A stretch of 64,000 nucleotides of DNA from Owenia fusiformis (taxonomy: Eukaryota; Annelida; Polychaeta; Sabellida; Oweniidae). The stretch lies in assembly GCA_903813345.2 (NCBI GenBank), contig CAIIXF020000008.1, positions 2,241,341-2,305,340 on the forward strand, written 5' to 3'. Numbering within the stretch: the first letter of the stretch is position 1; the number at the start of each line of letters is the position of its first letter. The position numbers and the translations under genes are program-made. The notes under the pieces were generated by a model. That model was given only the letters and a program-made list of their open reading frames with translations, ran no database searches and was not told the DNA's origin. Positions 34,944 to 46,412 of the stretch are shown here, one piece after another.

Positions 34944-37900
34944 TCATACACCTAACATGGACATCCATGAGTTAGCATAAGCCATGGGTTTCACCTTTGG
35001 ATGTGGCTGAAAGTAAAAGGATCAACATATGAGCCATAAATAGAGAAGAATGAATTCATTTTCAATAACTCAAGATATATACAGAAAGAGACATTCTCGA
35101 AGTATTTCAGCTTAATTTCAATTTTTACACATGAAAGACTAAAAATAAATTGACCATCATCAACATTTTATGTTTCCTTAACTAACCCAAGACTCATATG
35201 ATGTGTTGAAAACATGAATATGAAGAGAATTGCTACTTACAACAGCTCTGTATGATGTGAATTTTGGAGTGAGATCTCCTCCCTTGAGTGTTATGAAGGC
35301 ACCTTGGTTTCCCATAGTGTCACTGAAATAGAGAGGGAAATATGAAGTCCCACTGTGGCTCCCTCCTTTGAGGGCAAGAAGGCTCTTCTCATGATATAAA
35401 CAAATCTGGCCTATATACCTTAATTTCATTGGTTCCCTAAAAGGGGTTTGGATTTATTGAAAGGATCTATCGAATGTGAACCAACTAATAGAAGCAAAAT
35501 TGAAGTTAGTGTATTGGGAAAATCAGATATAGCATCAACTATTATTATAAAACTTACCAGTAGTTTGGCGCAGAAAACACAGTAATACATTTCCCATCAT
35601 GCATCACTTCATACCCGTCTTGTTTCACTTCATGGCTACGTATGATATAATCAAGCTGATTATGTTGTAAGAACTTTTTGGTGATATCTGGTCCAAACTG
35701 TACGCCGACACCACGCTTTGAGGGAGATCTCCCACACTGAGGCTGTGGGTCGGACCATAATAAATCACACATTATACCTGAAACAGGGGAAAAGTAATAT
35801 AAACTAAGAACTAACACACACCTCCATACGTTTGGCAACTAGATGTAAAAGCTTATCTATGTTTGATGATTTGAAAAAAATCATCAAATCTGAAGGCTTC
35901 TGGTTACTTAGGTGTATTAAAAAAGTCTCAGATATAAGTTTCAAAGATATATAATCAAAGGACAGTCATAATATATGCCAACCCCCTAGTTGTTGAAGCA
36001 GAGGTACTATATAGTTCACTTTACAGGGACTTATTAACCACACAGTGACAGAATTCAGTGAGATACGAGTAAGACAAGATTTTGAAAGAAAATACAGAAA
36101 TACAAAAATCAAATGAAATTTCTTAAATACCTGAATCTGGCGGTTGTCTGTTTCTTTCTTCTTTCCTGATATCATCTAGAGTCACATCATCCTTTGCGAA
36201 TAAGCCACCATGCATGACCTACAATAAGACATGGTTACAATAAATACATTTTCCTGATATCATATAGAGTCACATCATCCTTTGCGAATAAGCCACCATG
36301 CATGACCTACAATAAGACATGGTTACAATGAATACTTTACCTGTTACACAATCAAGAAATCTTTATACAAAGCTTTTGTTCAGGTAAAAACAGATATAGC
36401 CTGTATATATGTTGTTTCAAGTTAAGTTTCAAGAAAAACTCTAGCACAGTAAAACTTGTCTTATCGGAACCCCAGTGGAGCCAGTCAAAAGTGTTAGCAG
36501 GTGTTCATATTTCAAGGCTTTAATATTTCAGTCAATGGTAGATAAAAAATTGGAACTGAGAAAAAGTGTTTACATTGAGAAGTGTTCGGATAAGAGAGGT
36601 GTTCAGAAATACAGGTTTCACTGTAATTGCAGAAAATGCTCCAAATACATATACATATAGATTGTTTACACTTACCAGAACCTTCTTTTCTATACAGTGA
36701 CACAAGGGTAGCCAATTATAGACTTCTGTGAAGAGATCTGCCATCTGAGCATTGTACTTTGACTTCACCTCACCATCAAAGCCATACATTTGGTTCATTG
36801 TAGAACTCTCATGATTACCTGCAATAAGAAATAACATGATTGGTCAAATCCAGGTCACCTGACCATCAAAGTCATACATTTGGTTCATTGTAGAACTCTC
36901 ATGATTACCTGTAATAAGAAGTAGTATGATTGGTCAAATGCAGGTCACCTGACCATCAAAGCCATACATTTGGTTCATTGTAGAACTCTCATGATTACCT
37001 GCAAGAAGGAATAACATGATTGGTCAAATCCATGTCACCTGACCATCAAAGCCATACATTTGGTTCATTATAGAACTCTCATGATTACCTGCAATAAGGA
37101 ATAACATGATTGGTCAAATCCAGGTCACCTGACCATCAAAGCCATACATTTGGTTCATTGTTGAACTCGCATGATTACCTAAAATAAGGAATAATATGAT
37201 TGGTCAAATCTAGGTCACCAGGTTAATTTGTAGAACTCACACAATTACTTACAATAAGGAATACTGTAATATGACTGGCTGAATCCAGGTCCTAATTAAA
37301 TACGTCACTGAGAGTCACAAAACCTGGACTCATGATGGGAAAATCTAACCATCGAAGTCAACAAATGAAAAAATAACTTAAACTGTAATTCTCTGTGATA
37401 AACAGTTTCACTTACCTCTGGACATGTAAAAGTGTTTAGGGAAAAGCAGTTTGAAACCGAAGAGAGTGAAAATACACTCCACCGAGAAGGACCCCCTGTC
37501 TACGAAATCACCATTAAATAACTGAACTCTGTTAAGGAACATGTCAACTAGACACCCAATTAGATTCAATATTATTAAAGCCTGATTGTATAAAATGACG
37601 TAAGATGTGATGCATGGGGCAAGATTATAATGAATTGTGTGAAATTACAACCGCATTATTACAGATGCCAGCCAGATCGTATTTATGGAAGTAGGCTTGG
37701 CTCAATGAATAAACCTTTTTGTGACAAGGTATTATCCTTGAGCTACTGATACTACTACACAAATGATCATGCCGGCATCTGTAACACCAATGGCAAAATA
37801 TTTCTTTCCAGCCTTTCCATGTAATAAACATTCACTTCATCAACTCCCCTTTTATAGCTCCTTTAACTGATTTATTTGATGGTTTAAATTATATAAATAT

Positions 37901-40900
37901 TTACACATTTATCAATTAAGGTAGGTCAAGTGCAAAAAGTTGCACTATGTCCACCTTAAAAACATATTTCTTGTAAAGGATACATATGGATTGTCTTCTG
38001 ATGGGAGACCATTCAGTTCAAATATGTTGAGCAGATCGTAGAACTGTCCGTGGATATCTCCACATACTGTGAATTTCTTGTCCTATAATCAAGAGTGAAG
38101 CAGTTTTATAAATACATTAAGGAGATTTTATAAATATCATACATTTCAGTCATAGAGAATGGTAACAACAATGTATACTTTGTTTCACTTTCTGAACAGT
38201 GTATATTTTTTGTATTTGTAAGTGTAAGCTAACATAAAATACAGCAAATTGAGCTAATTTTTGCCTCTAAAATTGCATTGCACTTACCTTTGGAATTGAA
38301 ATATCTACTAAAGTTGGTTGTTCTTGGAATAATTTCTTTACATCTAATAGAATCTGAAAATTAAATGCATTCAGCTTACATAATTTTGGATAAGGACATA
38401 TAACATTGGATATGGATTATCACTGGCTCACCGATCTTTTCAGAAAGAAAAAAACAACATTTTTTCTTTACAGAGATAACAACTGTATGTTTCAAATATT
38501 TAGCAAGTTTAAAATTCTTTTTATCACATATTCTTACCTGATAAGCATATCGTTTGTCTAGATTTTTTTGATTTTTATAATGTTCTAAGAGGTCCTTCAT
38601 AAACTGCATGGTGATTTTGCCATTTTCTATTTTTGGCCCCTGGTAACTGTCATCTATGGCTGAAAAAATAACATCTCTTTCATCATTTCAATATTTTAAT
38701 TGTTTAGATCTTACATTTTTTGAAAATTGCAAAACACTGGCAAAATCATGAATTTTAATCATCAGAAAATTTCTAGTTTTACAGTACTTGTTTATAGATC
38801 TATAAAAAACTCAATTTACAACATAATATAAATGTATATACATGTATTGACATATAATATTATACTTCTCTTACTCATTGATTCTAGATTGATTGAGTCT
38901 GCTATACTTGACTTGTTGTCTTCAACTGATATTGCTTTCTCAAAGGCTAACCGCTTTACAATCTTGTTACATTCATCATATTTCTTTTTAGCATCTTTAT
39001 CATTGGGCTTCGCTTTTGAAACCTATAAGTAGAACAAACATTTCAATGAACTTATTTGCAAAATCTCTAGAAAAAATTCTTCCGATTCCTGTATCCTGTT
39101 GCAGGAAAGGTGAGGATCCGATATCCGCCATGAAAACCATAAGCAGGGCGGAACATTAGGTGAGGCAAAATCAATATTGATGAGGCAAATGAGATACACT
39201 TCTACAATTTGTCCTCATTTCCACAGATTTAGTTGACTGGCCATGCGCATGTATATAATATGAACTGCCTTAGTCATATCTATGTATTGATCATAATAGT
39301 ATGACTATATACTAGGATAGTTGAACTTGAACAATATACTTACTGCTTCAAAATCCTTGAGTGCAAGTTTGAATTTTCCCAAAGCCATATTAGCGGAAGC
39401 CCTTCTGTAATATGCCTGTAAAATAAAGCAATTAAGAATATTATGATTATGATTAGCATGAGACAAGATCTATAGTACATATGATTCTACCTTTTGTATC
39501 AAAACCTTAACTGACCTCATCAATGACCATCGAGACACATTTTACTGTGAAACATATTCTGATATTCATATATTATATTGTACTTTATATCCTGTCATTT
39601 CCAACATTCCACTTAAAATACATGTATACAAAATGGCAGTAAAGCATCTATTAATCTACCACCATTAATATTTACAAATGATACTCTTCTGAAAACATGT
39701 TATGTTTAAATGAGAATAGTTTCTCTTTTTGTCTCACCTTGAGGTATGTTCTATCCAGTTCCAAAGCTTTGTTAGCGTCAGTAAGTGCATATCCATAGCA
39801 TTCTGTTTTGAGGTAGGCAAAACTTCTGTTGCCATAGTAGGCAGCAATTGTGGGGTTGGTTTCAATAGCCAAAGTATAGAATGTAATTGCTTGGTTGAAG
39901 TCTTTGTCTGAAAAGAAACTTTGCAATATGATATCTAGAGTGACAGCACATTTCTCAGAATGTGACCCATATATATAATCCTGAAAATATTTTTGAGTTT
40001 GAGCTACATGTACCTGGTATGGTATAATGTAGTTTATGTACATATTAGGCTGAAATACATCATGGGAAATACATTTTCAAATTACACTATTGACTTTTTG
40101 ACACCTAACTCAAAACCATCTGGCCGTTAACTGTGTTCGGACCAATGGGATTTGGATGATGAGTGGGTTTCGGACAGATGGTGCATTCTCTAGGGCTCTA
40201 ATGGTTTCATAATTTCTCATTTCATGCGTACCTTTAGATTACTCGAGTCTCTAGCCAATACTTGGCTAGAGGGGATTTCATCTGGAATACTGTGAACTCC
40301 ATTTGGAAAAAGCTGGCCGTGGTGACATAAATTTTTTGAATATTTTAAAAATCGCCATAAATCATTAATCAAAACGGACCCAGCTCGGCTCCTTGATGAG
40401 ATATGACATGATTTCATCAGGATTTCGTCTAAAATTAAAACAAAATGGCTCAAAAATGGCGATGTTCGAAAACTGGACGAAATGTCGTTAACGTCTGACA
40501 TTAGTAACTGGCTGTAAATTCTAAGTTAGCGATCCAGAAGATGTGAATTAATACACTGATCACTTTATGTGTGTTTTGGAATTTTGGGTGAGGTAATAAG
40601 ACCAAAACTCGCAATTCAAATTGTGATGTGGAAAAATGGCGGACATATGATTTCAAATTTTATGATTACGAGTTACGACATGACCAGTTGTTCATGCAGG
40701 AATATATCTTTACTGGAAGGCCACGATACAGTGGCCTTAGAAGAAGGTAACCTTTAGACAGCATTACATTTCACTTCACTTTTGTGAACAACAATATTTT
40801 TGTGAATGATAATCTTTTTCTTAATTCACAATCCGTTACAAAACCAAACCAAAGAGATTTCGAAACGAACATACCGACTGAGGCCTAAAAACTATGCAAC

Positions 40901-41287
40901 ACAGCGGCTTTGGTGCACTGTTAGAGCCTTCAGTCATGGTATCCTCATCGCGAGTGGCGTACAAATTACGAATTAAAGGGCTACTTTCAGGACCTACTAG
41001 CTCAGAATCTGATGATAACAATGAAAATTTGAGGCATGAGGAGAAAACGTAGATGTAAGATAATTTGAAAAAAAATCCAATTGTTTTTTTAATTTCGACG
41101 ATTTTCAAAGCTCTGAAAAGAAGTGAGATTAGTGTTTACGGTTGGATGAATACATACCCTTAAAGTACTCATTTGCTTTCTCCTTTAATGTGTCCGCCTC
41201 TTCTTTATTTGATTGAGTAATATCGGGGCCATCTGACGCCCCTGTCGGCGCTGAAACTTCAGAATTTTGATTTCCGGAAATCTCCAT
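34944..41287 (-). CDS. PPP5C: Serine/threonine-protein phosphatase 5, 13 exons
   Basis: PP5 removes phosphate from Ser/Thr and binds Hsp90 through N-terminal TPR repeats. Exons in transcription order: 41287-41158, 39907-39738, 39415-39344, 39022-38875, 38659-38538, 38353-38288, 38082-37984, 37521-37416, 36818-36676, 36218-36131, 35777-35558, 35322-35241, 35006-34944. All phases match, giving 1509 nt and 502 aa (human 499). TPRs span residues ~30-140 ([19 protein letters not shown]). The catalytic PPP motifs are present in order: GDIHGQ (244-249), GDFVDRG (273-279), GNHE (305-308), HGG (355-357), RSHEV (428-432) and SAPNYCD. The Thr of human GDTHG is Ile here. The last exon ends [14 protein letters not shown].., matching the autoinhibitory C-terminal helix. 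All acceptors are AG; the donor after exon 7 (GTATCC) is weak. Introns 8 and 9 carry tandem partial-exon copies. Confidence 0.96.
36252..36338 (-). repeat. Partial duplicate of PPP5C exon 10 with its splice acceptor
   Basis: An 88 bp-spaced copy of the sequence at 36164-36250: upstream intron, the TAG acceptor and the first half of exon 10 ([14 protein letters not shown]). One change turns the Asp codon after TL into Tyr. The copied exon part has no donor and lacks the second half of the exon, so it is probably intronic. Confidence 0.85.
36446..36625. mobile_element. Pogo-like MITE in a PPP5C intron
   Basis: CAGTAAAACTTGTCTTA at the left and the inverted ACAGGTTTCACTG at the right enclose ~180 bp with 'GTGTTC' and 'AGAGAGGTGTTC' words like those in the 13.8 kb MITE. 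The right side ends in TA. Confidence 0.65.
36861..37250 (-). repeat. Tandem 90 bp repeat copying the PPP5C exon 9 acceptor and exon start
   Basis: Four good copies (starting near 36861, 36951, 37041 and 37131) and one decayed copy (~37221) lie upstream of exon 9, spaced exactly 90 bp. Each contains about 30 bp of intron, an AG acceptor and the first ~47 nt of exon 9, encoding [16 protein letters not shown], then diverges to CAGGTGACC and an in-frame TGA soon after. The CAGGTGACC could act as a donor. Copy 1 has a Gly-to-Asp codon change; copy 4 has a TAG acceptor. Confidence 0.92.
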
Positions 41288-41509
41288 GTTGCTCAGCATC
41301 AGAAGTGAATTTCAAATCCACGAGGCACCACATATTGAATATTTTGTGAGTATGTAATGCAAGTATTTTCTGTTTTAAAGTCTATTATTTTGCTATAATC
41401 TCTATATTTATTGTGTATTGTGCATTTTTGAGTATATATTGATGTGTAAATGCTTGATAAATAAGTAAATAAATGACGAGCGTAAAATTAGTATGTGGCG
41501 TTTTTTGTT

Positions 41510-41530
41510 TAAAAATGGCGGAAAGTTTAA
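41510..41530. promoter_or_regulatory. YY1-like site upstream of PPP5C
   Basis: AAAAATGGCGGAAAG matches the YY1 core (AANATGGCGG) about 230 bp upstream of the PPP5C start codon. Position and match are suggestive only. Confidence 0.25.
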
Positions 41531-42072
41531 AAGTAGGAAGTGAGTGAAATAATTACTAATTTAGTGAATAATTACAATTTGCTCTACTAATATCTGATTT
41601 AGACGTAATGGTGAAAAGTTAATTATATGCAGAATAATTTTTTGTCTTATTTTTGAGAGTGTACTTGTGCGAATTGATGACATATGTCTTGAAACAAATA
41701 TTTGATTTCATTTTCAATTTTCAATAAAGAACAAAACACACATACAGATGGTGGTAAAAAAGGCCAACCAAATTCTTGGTCTTATCCGAAGAACTTTCCA
41801 GTTTTGGATCCTTCAAATATGATGATGTTATATAAGGCTATGGTCAGACCACACTTGGAATATGCAAACACTGTATGGTCACCATACCATGACCATACTA
41901 ATACAGGATATTGAAGCTACATGTATTGAAGCAGTCCAGAGGAGAGCAACTAGATGCATACCAGGATTCCAAGAAAAAGAGTACTCCCAAAGACTTATGG
42001 ACCTAAAGTTACCATCACTTGTGTTCAGGCGCTTAAGGTACAGCTGGAAAGTAACATTTTGGTAAAAAATTG

Positions 42073-43486
42073 GAGACCCTATCTGTTGCAAGACTAACGC
42101 CTGGCGTAACCGTCACTATGTTATTCAGTGTTTTTTAAGTAGCGCAAGGATCCTGCCATGACCGTGGTAATGTTATCGTGAAAGCCTGGTATAACCGCGA
42201 CAATGCTGTATTATATTGCAATGCCTGCCATGACCGTGACAATGTAATATAGTTCTGCAAGGCTTGGTATGACCGTAACAATGTAATATAGTACTGCAAA
42301 GCCTGGCATGACCGTGACAATGTAATATAGTATTGCAAGTTCAGGTATGAGAGTGGTAATGTAGAAATTTACGATTAGGACTGCTATAACCGTGACAATA
42401 TGTATTGCAAAGCCTGGCATGACCATGGCAATGTAATATAGTATTGCAAGGCTTGGTATGACCGCCATGGCAATGTGATATAGTATTCCAAGTTCGGGTA
42501 TGAGAGTGGTGATGTAGAAATTTATGATTGCTATAATTGACCGTGACAATGTGTATTTGAAAACCTGGCATGACCATGACAATGTATTATGGGATCGCAA
42601 AGCCTGGTATGACCATGGCAATGTAATATAGTATTGCAAGGCTTGGTATGACCACCATGGCAATGTGATATAGTATTCCAAGTTCGGGTATGAGAGTGGT
42701 GATGTAGAAATTTATGATTGCTATAATTGACCGTGACAATGTGTATTTGAAAACCTGGCATGACCATGACAATGTATTATGGGATCGCAAAGCCTGGTAT
42801 GACCATGGCAATGTAATATAGTATTGCAAGGCTTGGTATGACCGCCATGGCAATGTGATATAGTATTCCAAGTTCGGGTATGAGAGTGGTGATGTAGAAA
42901 TTTATGATTGCTATAATTGACCGTGACAATGTGTATTTGAAAACCTGGCATGACCATGACAATGTATTATGGGATCGCAAAGCCTGGTATGACCGTGACA
43001 ATGTAATATAGTATTGCAAGGCCAGGTATGAGGGTGGTAATATAGAGATTTAGGCTTAGTTCTACTATGACCGTTATAATGTATTGCAATGACTAGTAAA
43101 TATGTATGACATTAATGCCAGGAATATCCTTAACAATTTTAAGTGATCCTCATTACAATTAAACAGTCTAATACTATGATCATGGTGTTTAACTACCTTA
43201 ATCATGTCAAAATCAAAATTACTACTATACATTAATATTCACATTCGCTTATAAACCACAATAAAGGCTACGGTCGCGCCAGGCTTCCACGATAACACTT
43301 CCAGGGTCATGACAGGCCTTGCAATAGAATACAGCATTGTCACGGTTATACCAGCCTGTCACGGTTATACCAGGCTTACACGATAACACTACCACGGTCA
43401 TGGCAGGATCCTTGCGCTACTTAAAAATCACTGATTAACATGGTGACGGTTGTGGCAGGCGTAAGTCTTGCAATAGATAGCATGTG
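42073..43486. mobile_element. Inner 1.4 kb element carrying a minisatellite, with an 8 bp duplication
   Basis: AAAAATTG is duplicated at 42065-42072 and 43487-43494, inside the left arm of the TTAA element. Ends CTATCTGTTGCAAGAC and the inverse GTCTTGCAATAGATAG pair; the match continues through CGTAACCGTCAC, CAAGGATCCTGCCATGACCG and GTAATGTTATCGTG (42080-42200 against 43290-43470). An 8 bp duplication suits hAT-like elements. No transposase; the ORFs here (70-156 codons, minus strand) are repeat translations. Confidence 0.8.
42200..43075. repeat. Minisatellite with a 190 bp higher-order unit
   Basis: A ~48 bp basic unit (GACAATGTAATATAGTATTG, then CAAGGCTTGGTATGACC) is organised in a 190 bp higher-order repeat: the word GGGATCGCAA recurs at 42591, 42781 and 42971. 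The 190 bp copies are nearly identical to each other while the basic units differ, so the long unit spread recently. Confidence 0.9.
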
Positions 43487-44461
43487 AAAAATTGCTATAC
43501 CTGCACATGTTATTTTCTGGTACAAAATAAAGTATGAAGGCATGTATCAATTTCCTTGCTTTTTTCAGGAAAGTATCATTACATTGTCTTCTTTTAGAAT
43601 ATCTGGTAGGCATTCAAAGGGAACTCCAGGGAATTCTGATATTTCACACTTCCTGTTTTTCCAAATTTTCTTTCAAAGTTTCCAGACAACACAGGAGCTA
43701 CCATTGACCTGTTTCTAGGTTTACTAAAAGTAGACAGTGTAATGATGCTTTCCTGAAAAAAGCAAGGAAATACACACATGCCTTCATACTTAATTTTGTA
43801 CCAGAAAATAACATGAGCAGGTATAGCAATTTTTTACCAAAATGTTACTTTCCAGCTGAACCTTAAGAGGGGATATGCTTGAAACTTGGAAAATCCTCAA
43901 TGCCCTCAATGAAAAATATGACATTCCAATTAGCAATATACTACCTCCATCACACAACATAGGAAGGACCAGAGGCAACAATAAGAGAATCTCGAAAAAA
44001 CAAAGCAGATTGATTTTAAGACAAGGATTCTTTACTCAAAGGGTAGTAAACGCTTGGAATTCCCTCCCCCAAGAAGTAGTGGAAGCTGATGACCTGCATC
44101 ACTTTAAGAGTAAGCTTGACAGACTATGGAGTGACCACCCAGCCAAATACAACTATAGAGCCTTGAAGTAGACACAAGTCAATTAATTGGGGTCAATGCT
44201 AAACGATTATGCTCATTTTTATCTTAGAACGGCCAAAGGTCAAGACGACCTAAGCAGTGAAAACTATAACTATAACTAATTTCATTCAATTTCATCATTT
44301 GGCTAATTTTTTTCAGGCCATTGACTGTTAGGATTGATTGGCATCTTGAAGCCAAAGATTTTCAGTCAATAATCTTATATTTTTTGACAATTACATGGTC
44401 TCAAGTAAGCCCCTCCCCCTCCCTCTACAGCCAAACCCAAAAGATTTGGTACCAAGTGTGA

Positions 44462-44692
44462 GTGAGACCCTATCTGTTGCAAGACTTATGCCTGGCACAA
44501 CCGTCACCATATTATTAAGTGTTTTTAAGTTTCGCAAGGTTCCTGCCATGACCGCGGTAGTGTTATCGTGATAGCCTTGGTATAACCGTGACAATGCTAT
44601 ACTATATTGCATAGCCTGTCATGACCGTGGTAATGTTAAAGCCTGATATGACCGTGACAATGCTATACTATATTGCAAGGCCACTTACTAAC
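44462..44692. mobile_element. Partial second copy of the minisatellite-bearing element
   Basis: GAGACCCTATCTGTTGCAAG and the following 220 bp match the left end of the 42073 element. The copy stops at the insertion at 44693 and its right end was not found beyond 45892. Confidence 0.75.
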
Positions 44693-45883
44693 GGGGTCAA
44701 CCCAGTTGTCCGAAACCCAGTTTTCCGAATCCCAGTTGTCCGAAACCCAGTTCTCCGAAAATTAGGGGGATCTTATTTGAAAAATACAATTTTTTTTAAA
44801 CGAATCTCGTTGTCGCAACCTCTGCGAATCACAGCATAACATTGAAATAACGTTGACATCATTGCAAAATTAGGCTAAATATGCTAAGTCAAGACGTTAA
44901 TTGTTTAATGTTTAGCCTACGAAAATAATTCATATTCAGGTGATATAGATGTTCAAACAAACAAAGTTAAATTATGTTATTCTCATTGTAAAATGGCGTT
45001 TACACAACATACACAGGGGTCTACAATTTTTAAACCAATTTTCTTTATGGCCCTTGGGCCTTTTTTGAGAGGGAACAACATTTTTCAAATGGGTGATGGG
45101 CGTTCAAAAAGGAAAAATAGCTTTCCCAAGCCAGTGGGCATTTATTTAGTAAAGTTGACATGTACATCTTTTGAAACCAAAACTTATTCTTCACTTACGT
45201 ACTCTGTTCGAGAAATAGAGATTAAATTAAAAGGATGAAGTGAGTACATGGCGAAAATGAAACTTCTTGCGAATGGGAGAACATCCATTTTGATACGAGG
45301 ACAGCCTGCCTTCGTTTCCAGTTGATCCCAAGTAATTAAGTTAAGAATGTTTTGTTCTTTTACGATTTGATAAAATACAGAGACTAAGAAATTAAATGCG
45401 ACGAAATATTTTGACAACGTAATATGTATACTGTTTTATTCTTAAAGTACTATATGCGTAAACTTATTTTATCTGTTTCAAAATGATTCATTTTATTTTG
45501 CCTATATAAAAGAGATTGAAGAAGATAAGATAAACTGTTCCGTAATATATAAATGTGTTTTGATAACCTTTTTAAGAATCACAATATAAAATAAATCCCC
45601 CGTTCCTGCCATTCTGGTAACGCGTGCAATGGATGCAATTCAAAGTGAGAGAGAAAGAGATCTATGAACATCAGAATGCGTCCATGCCATTAATTTGGCC
45701 AAATACATGGCATGGAACTGGCCTAAGCTTAAGTACGTCCCCCTTTCTCTGGTAAATTATGACTATATTTTTCGGAGTTATGGGTTTTGGACAAGTGGGT
45801 TTCGGAGAACTGGGTTTCGGAGAACTGGGTTTCGGACAACTGGGTTTCGGACAACTGGGTTTCGGACAACTGGGGTGCACCCC
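44693..45883. mobile_element. 1.2 kb element with repeat-array ends and an 8 bp duplication
   Basis: TTACTAAC flanks both sides (44685-44692, 45884-45891). Each end begins GGGGT and carries four to five tandem copies of a ~19 bp unit, CCCAGTTGTCCGAAA, in inverted orientation at the two ends (44700-44765 and 45785-45875). The interior has no transposase; the ORFs across the right end are translations of the repeat (NWVSD repeats). The duplication length fits the hAT group; subterminal short repeats are typical transposase-binding sites. Confidence 0.85.
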
Positions 45884-46017
45884 TTACTAACATACTCTAC
45901 TTAATTTGGTGCTACTTATTTTGGTGGATTTGCTGTTTTGAACATTTGGAGACAAATAACTTAACTGAATACATGATAATAGCATGTAAAAAGGACGATG
46001 TACATGTATAACACAAA

Positions 46018-46115
46018 TTAACCAAACTCGTCTGGCCCAGTTATCTACTCCCCGATTCTTAAATGTCGTAGATCTACAATGTCAGGAGTAGATAGCTGGG
46101 CCAGACGGGTTTGGT
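46018..46115. repeat. Foldback repeat, copy A (~95 bp)
   Basis: AACCAAACTCGTCTGGCCCAG and the inverted CTGGGCCAGACGGGTTTGGTT close a hairpin with ~30 bp arms (continuing TTATCTACTCC) and a ~35 nt loop containing CGTAGATCT. Confidence 0.85.
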
Positions 46116-46309
46116 TAAACACAAATGTGATTTACCACTATTGAAAGGTTATGCTGAAGATGTTTCCACCACACCTTAGATATTTTCTGGTGAGAGCCCT
46201 GTCTCTGATATGTCACTGTCTGGCCAGGTCAGAGGTCCATGATTTAAGTTTCATCATTCACATGCTCTGCACCTTTGGATCTATGTATCCCCGATACCCC
46301 CAGCCCTTC

Positions 46310-46412
46310 TAACCAAACCTTTCTGGCCTAGTTATCTTCTCCCTGAATCTGTAGTGTCGTAGATCTGGGGATACGGAGTAGATAACTGGGCCAGATAGGT
46401 TTTGTCAAGCGC
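46310..46412. repeat. Foldback repeat, copy B (~100 bp)
   Basis: Same family as 46018-46115: AACCAAACCTTTCTGGCC pairs with GGCCAGATAGGTTTTG, and the loop shares GTGTCGTAGATCT. Confidence 0.8.

Larger units (their letters stand above)
42037..43862. mobile_element. Palindromic TTAA-type element inserted in the RT remnant
   Basis: TTAA flanks both sides (42033-42036, 43863-43866). Ends GGTACAGCTGGAAAGTAAC and the inverted GTTACTTTCCAGCTGAACC pair, and the arms continue with TTTTGGTAAAAAATTG, GCTATACCTGC and TTCCTTGCTTTTTTCAGG. Without its own inner insertion it would be ~410 bp. A TTAA duplication points to piggyBac or Kolobok relatives; no transposase. Confidence 0.85.
41735..44282 (+). pseudogene. 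Non-LTR retrotransposon (CR1-like) RT C-terminus, split by nested insertions
   Basis: The left part (41735-42036) reads KKANQILGLIRRTFQFLDP, MLYKAMVRPHLEYANTVWSP, and after a frame break IEAVQRRATRCIPGF and LPSLVFRRLR. The right part (43867-44168) continues GDMLETWKILNALNEKYD and ends FTQRVVNAWNSLPQEVVEAD and a normal C-terminus. The two halves meet exactly at a TTAA duplication, so they are one element cut by an insertion (42037-43862). The 3' end at ~44262-44281 has an (ACTATA)-type tail. The active site region is missing; dead copy. Confidence 0.9.

Noticed and set aside
35554-40501. Several minus-strand ORFs starting with Met inside PPP5C, such as those at 40217-40501 and 35966-36175
   Set aside because: Apart from the exon parts, these are intron read-through; the spliced model accounts for the conserved pieces.
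42135-43019. Minus-strand ORFs up to 156 codons with a repeated 'ITLPWSYQALQYY' pattern
   Set aside because: They are translations of the minisatellite in the 42073-43486 element; all frames are open because the unit lacks stops.
45671-46011. ORFs with 'SCPKPSCPKP' (minus) and 'NWVSDNWVS' (plus) repeats resembling repeat-rich proteins
   Set aside because: Both are translations of the terminal short-repeat array of the 44693-45883 element.
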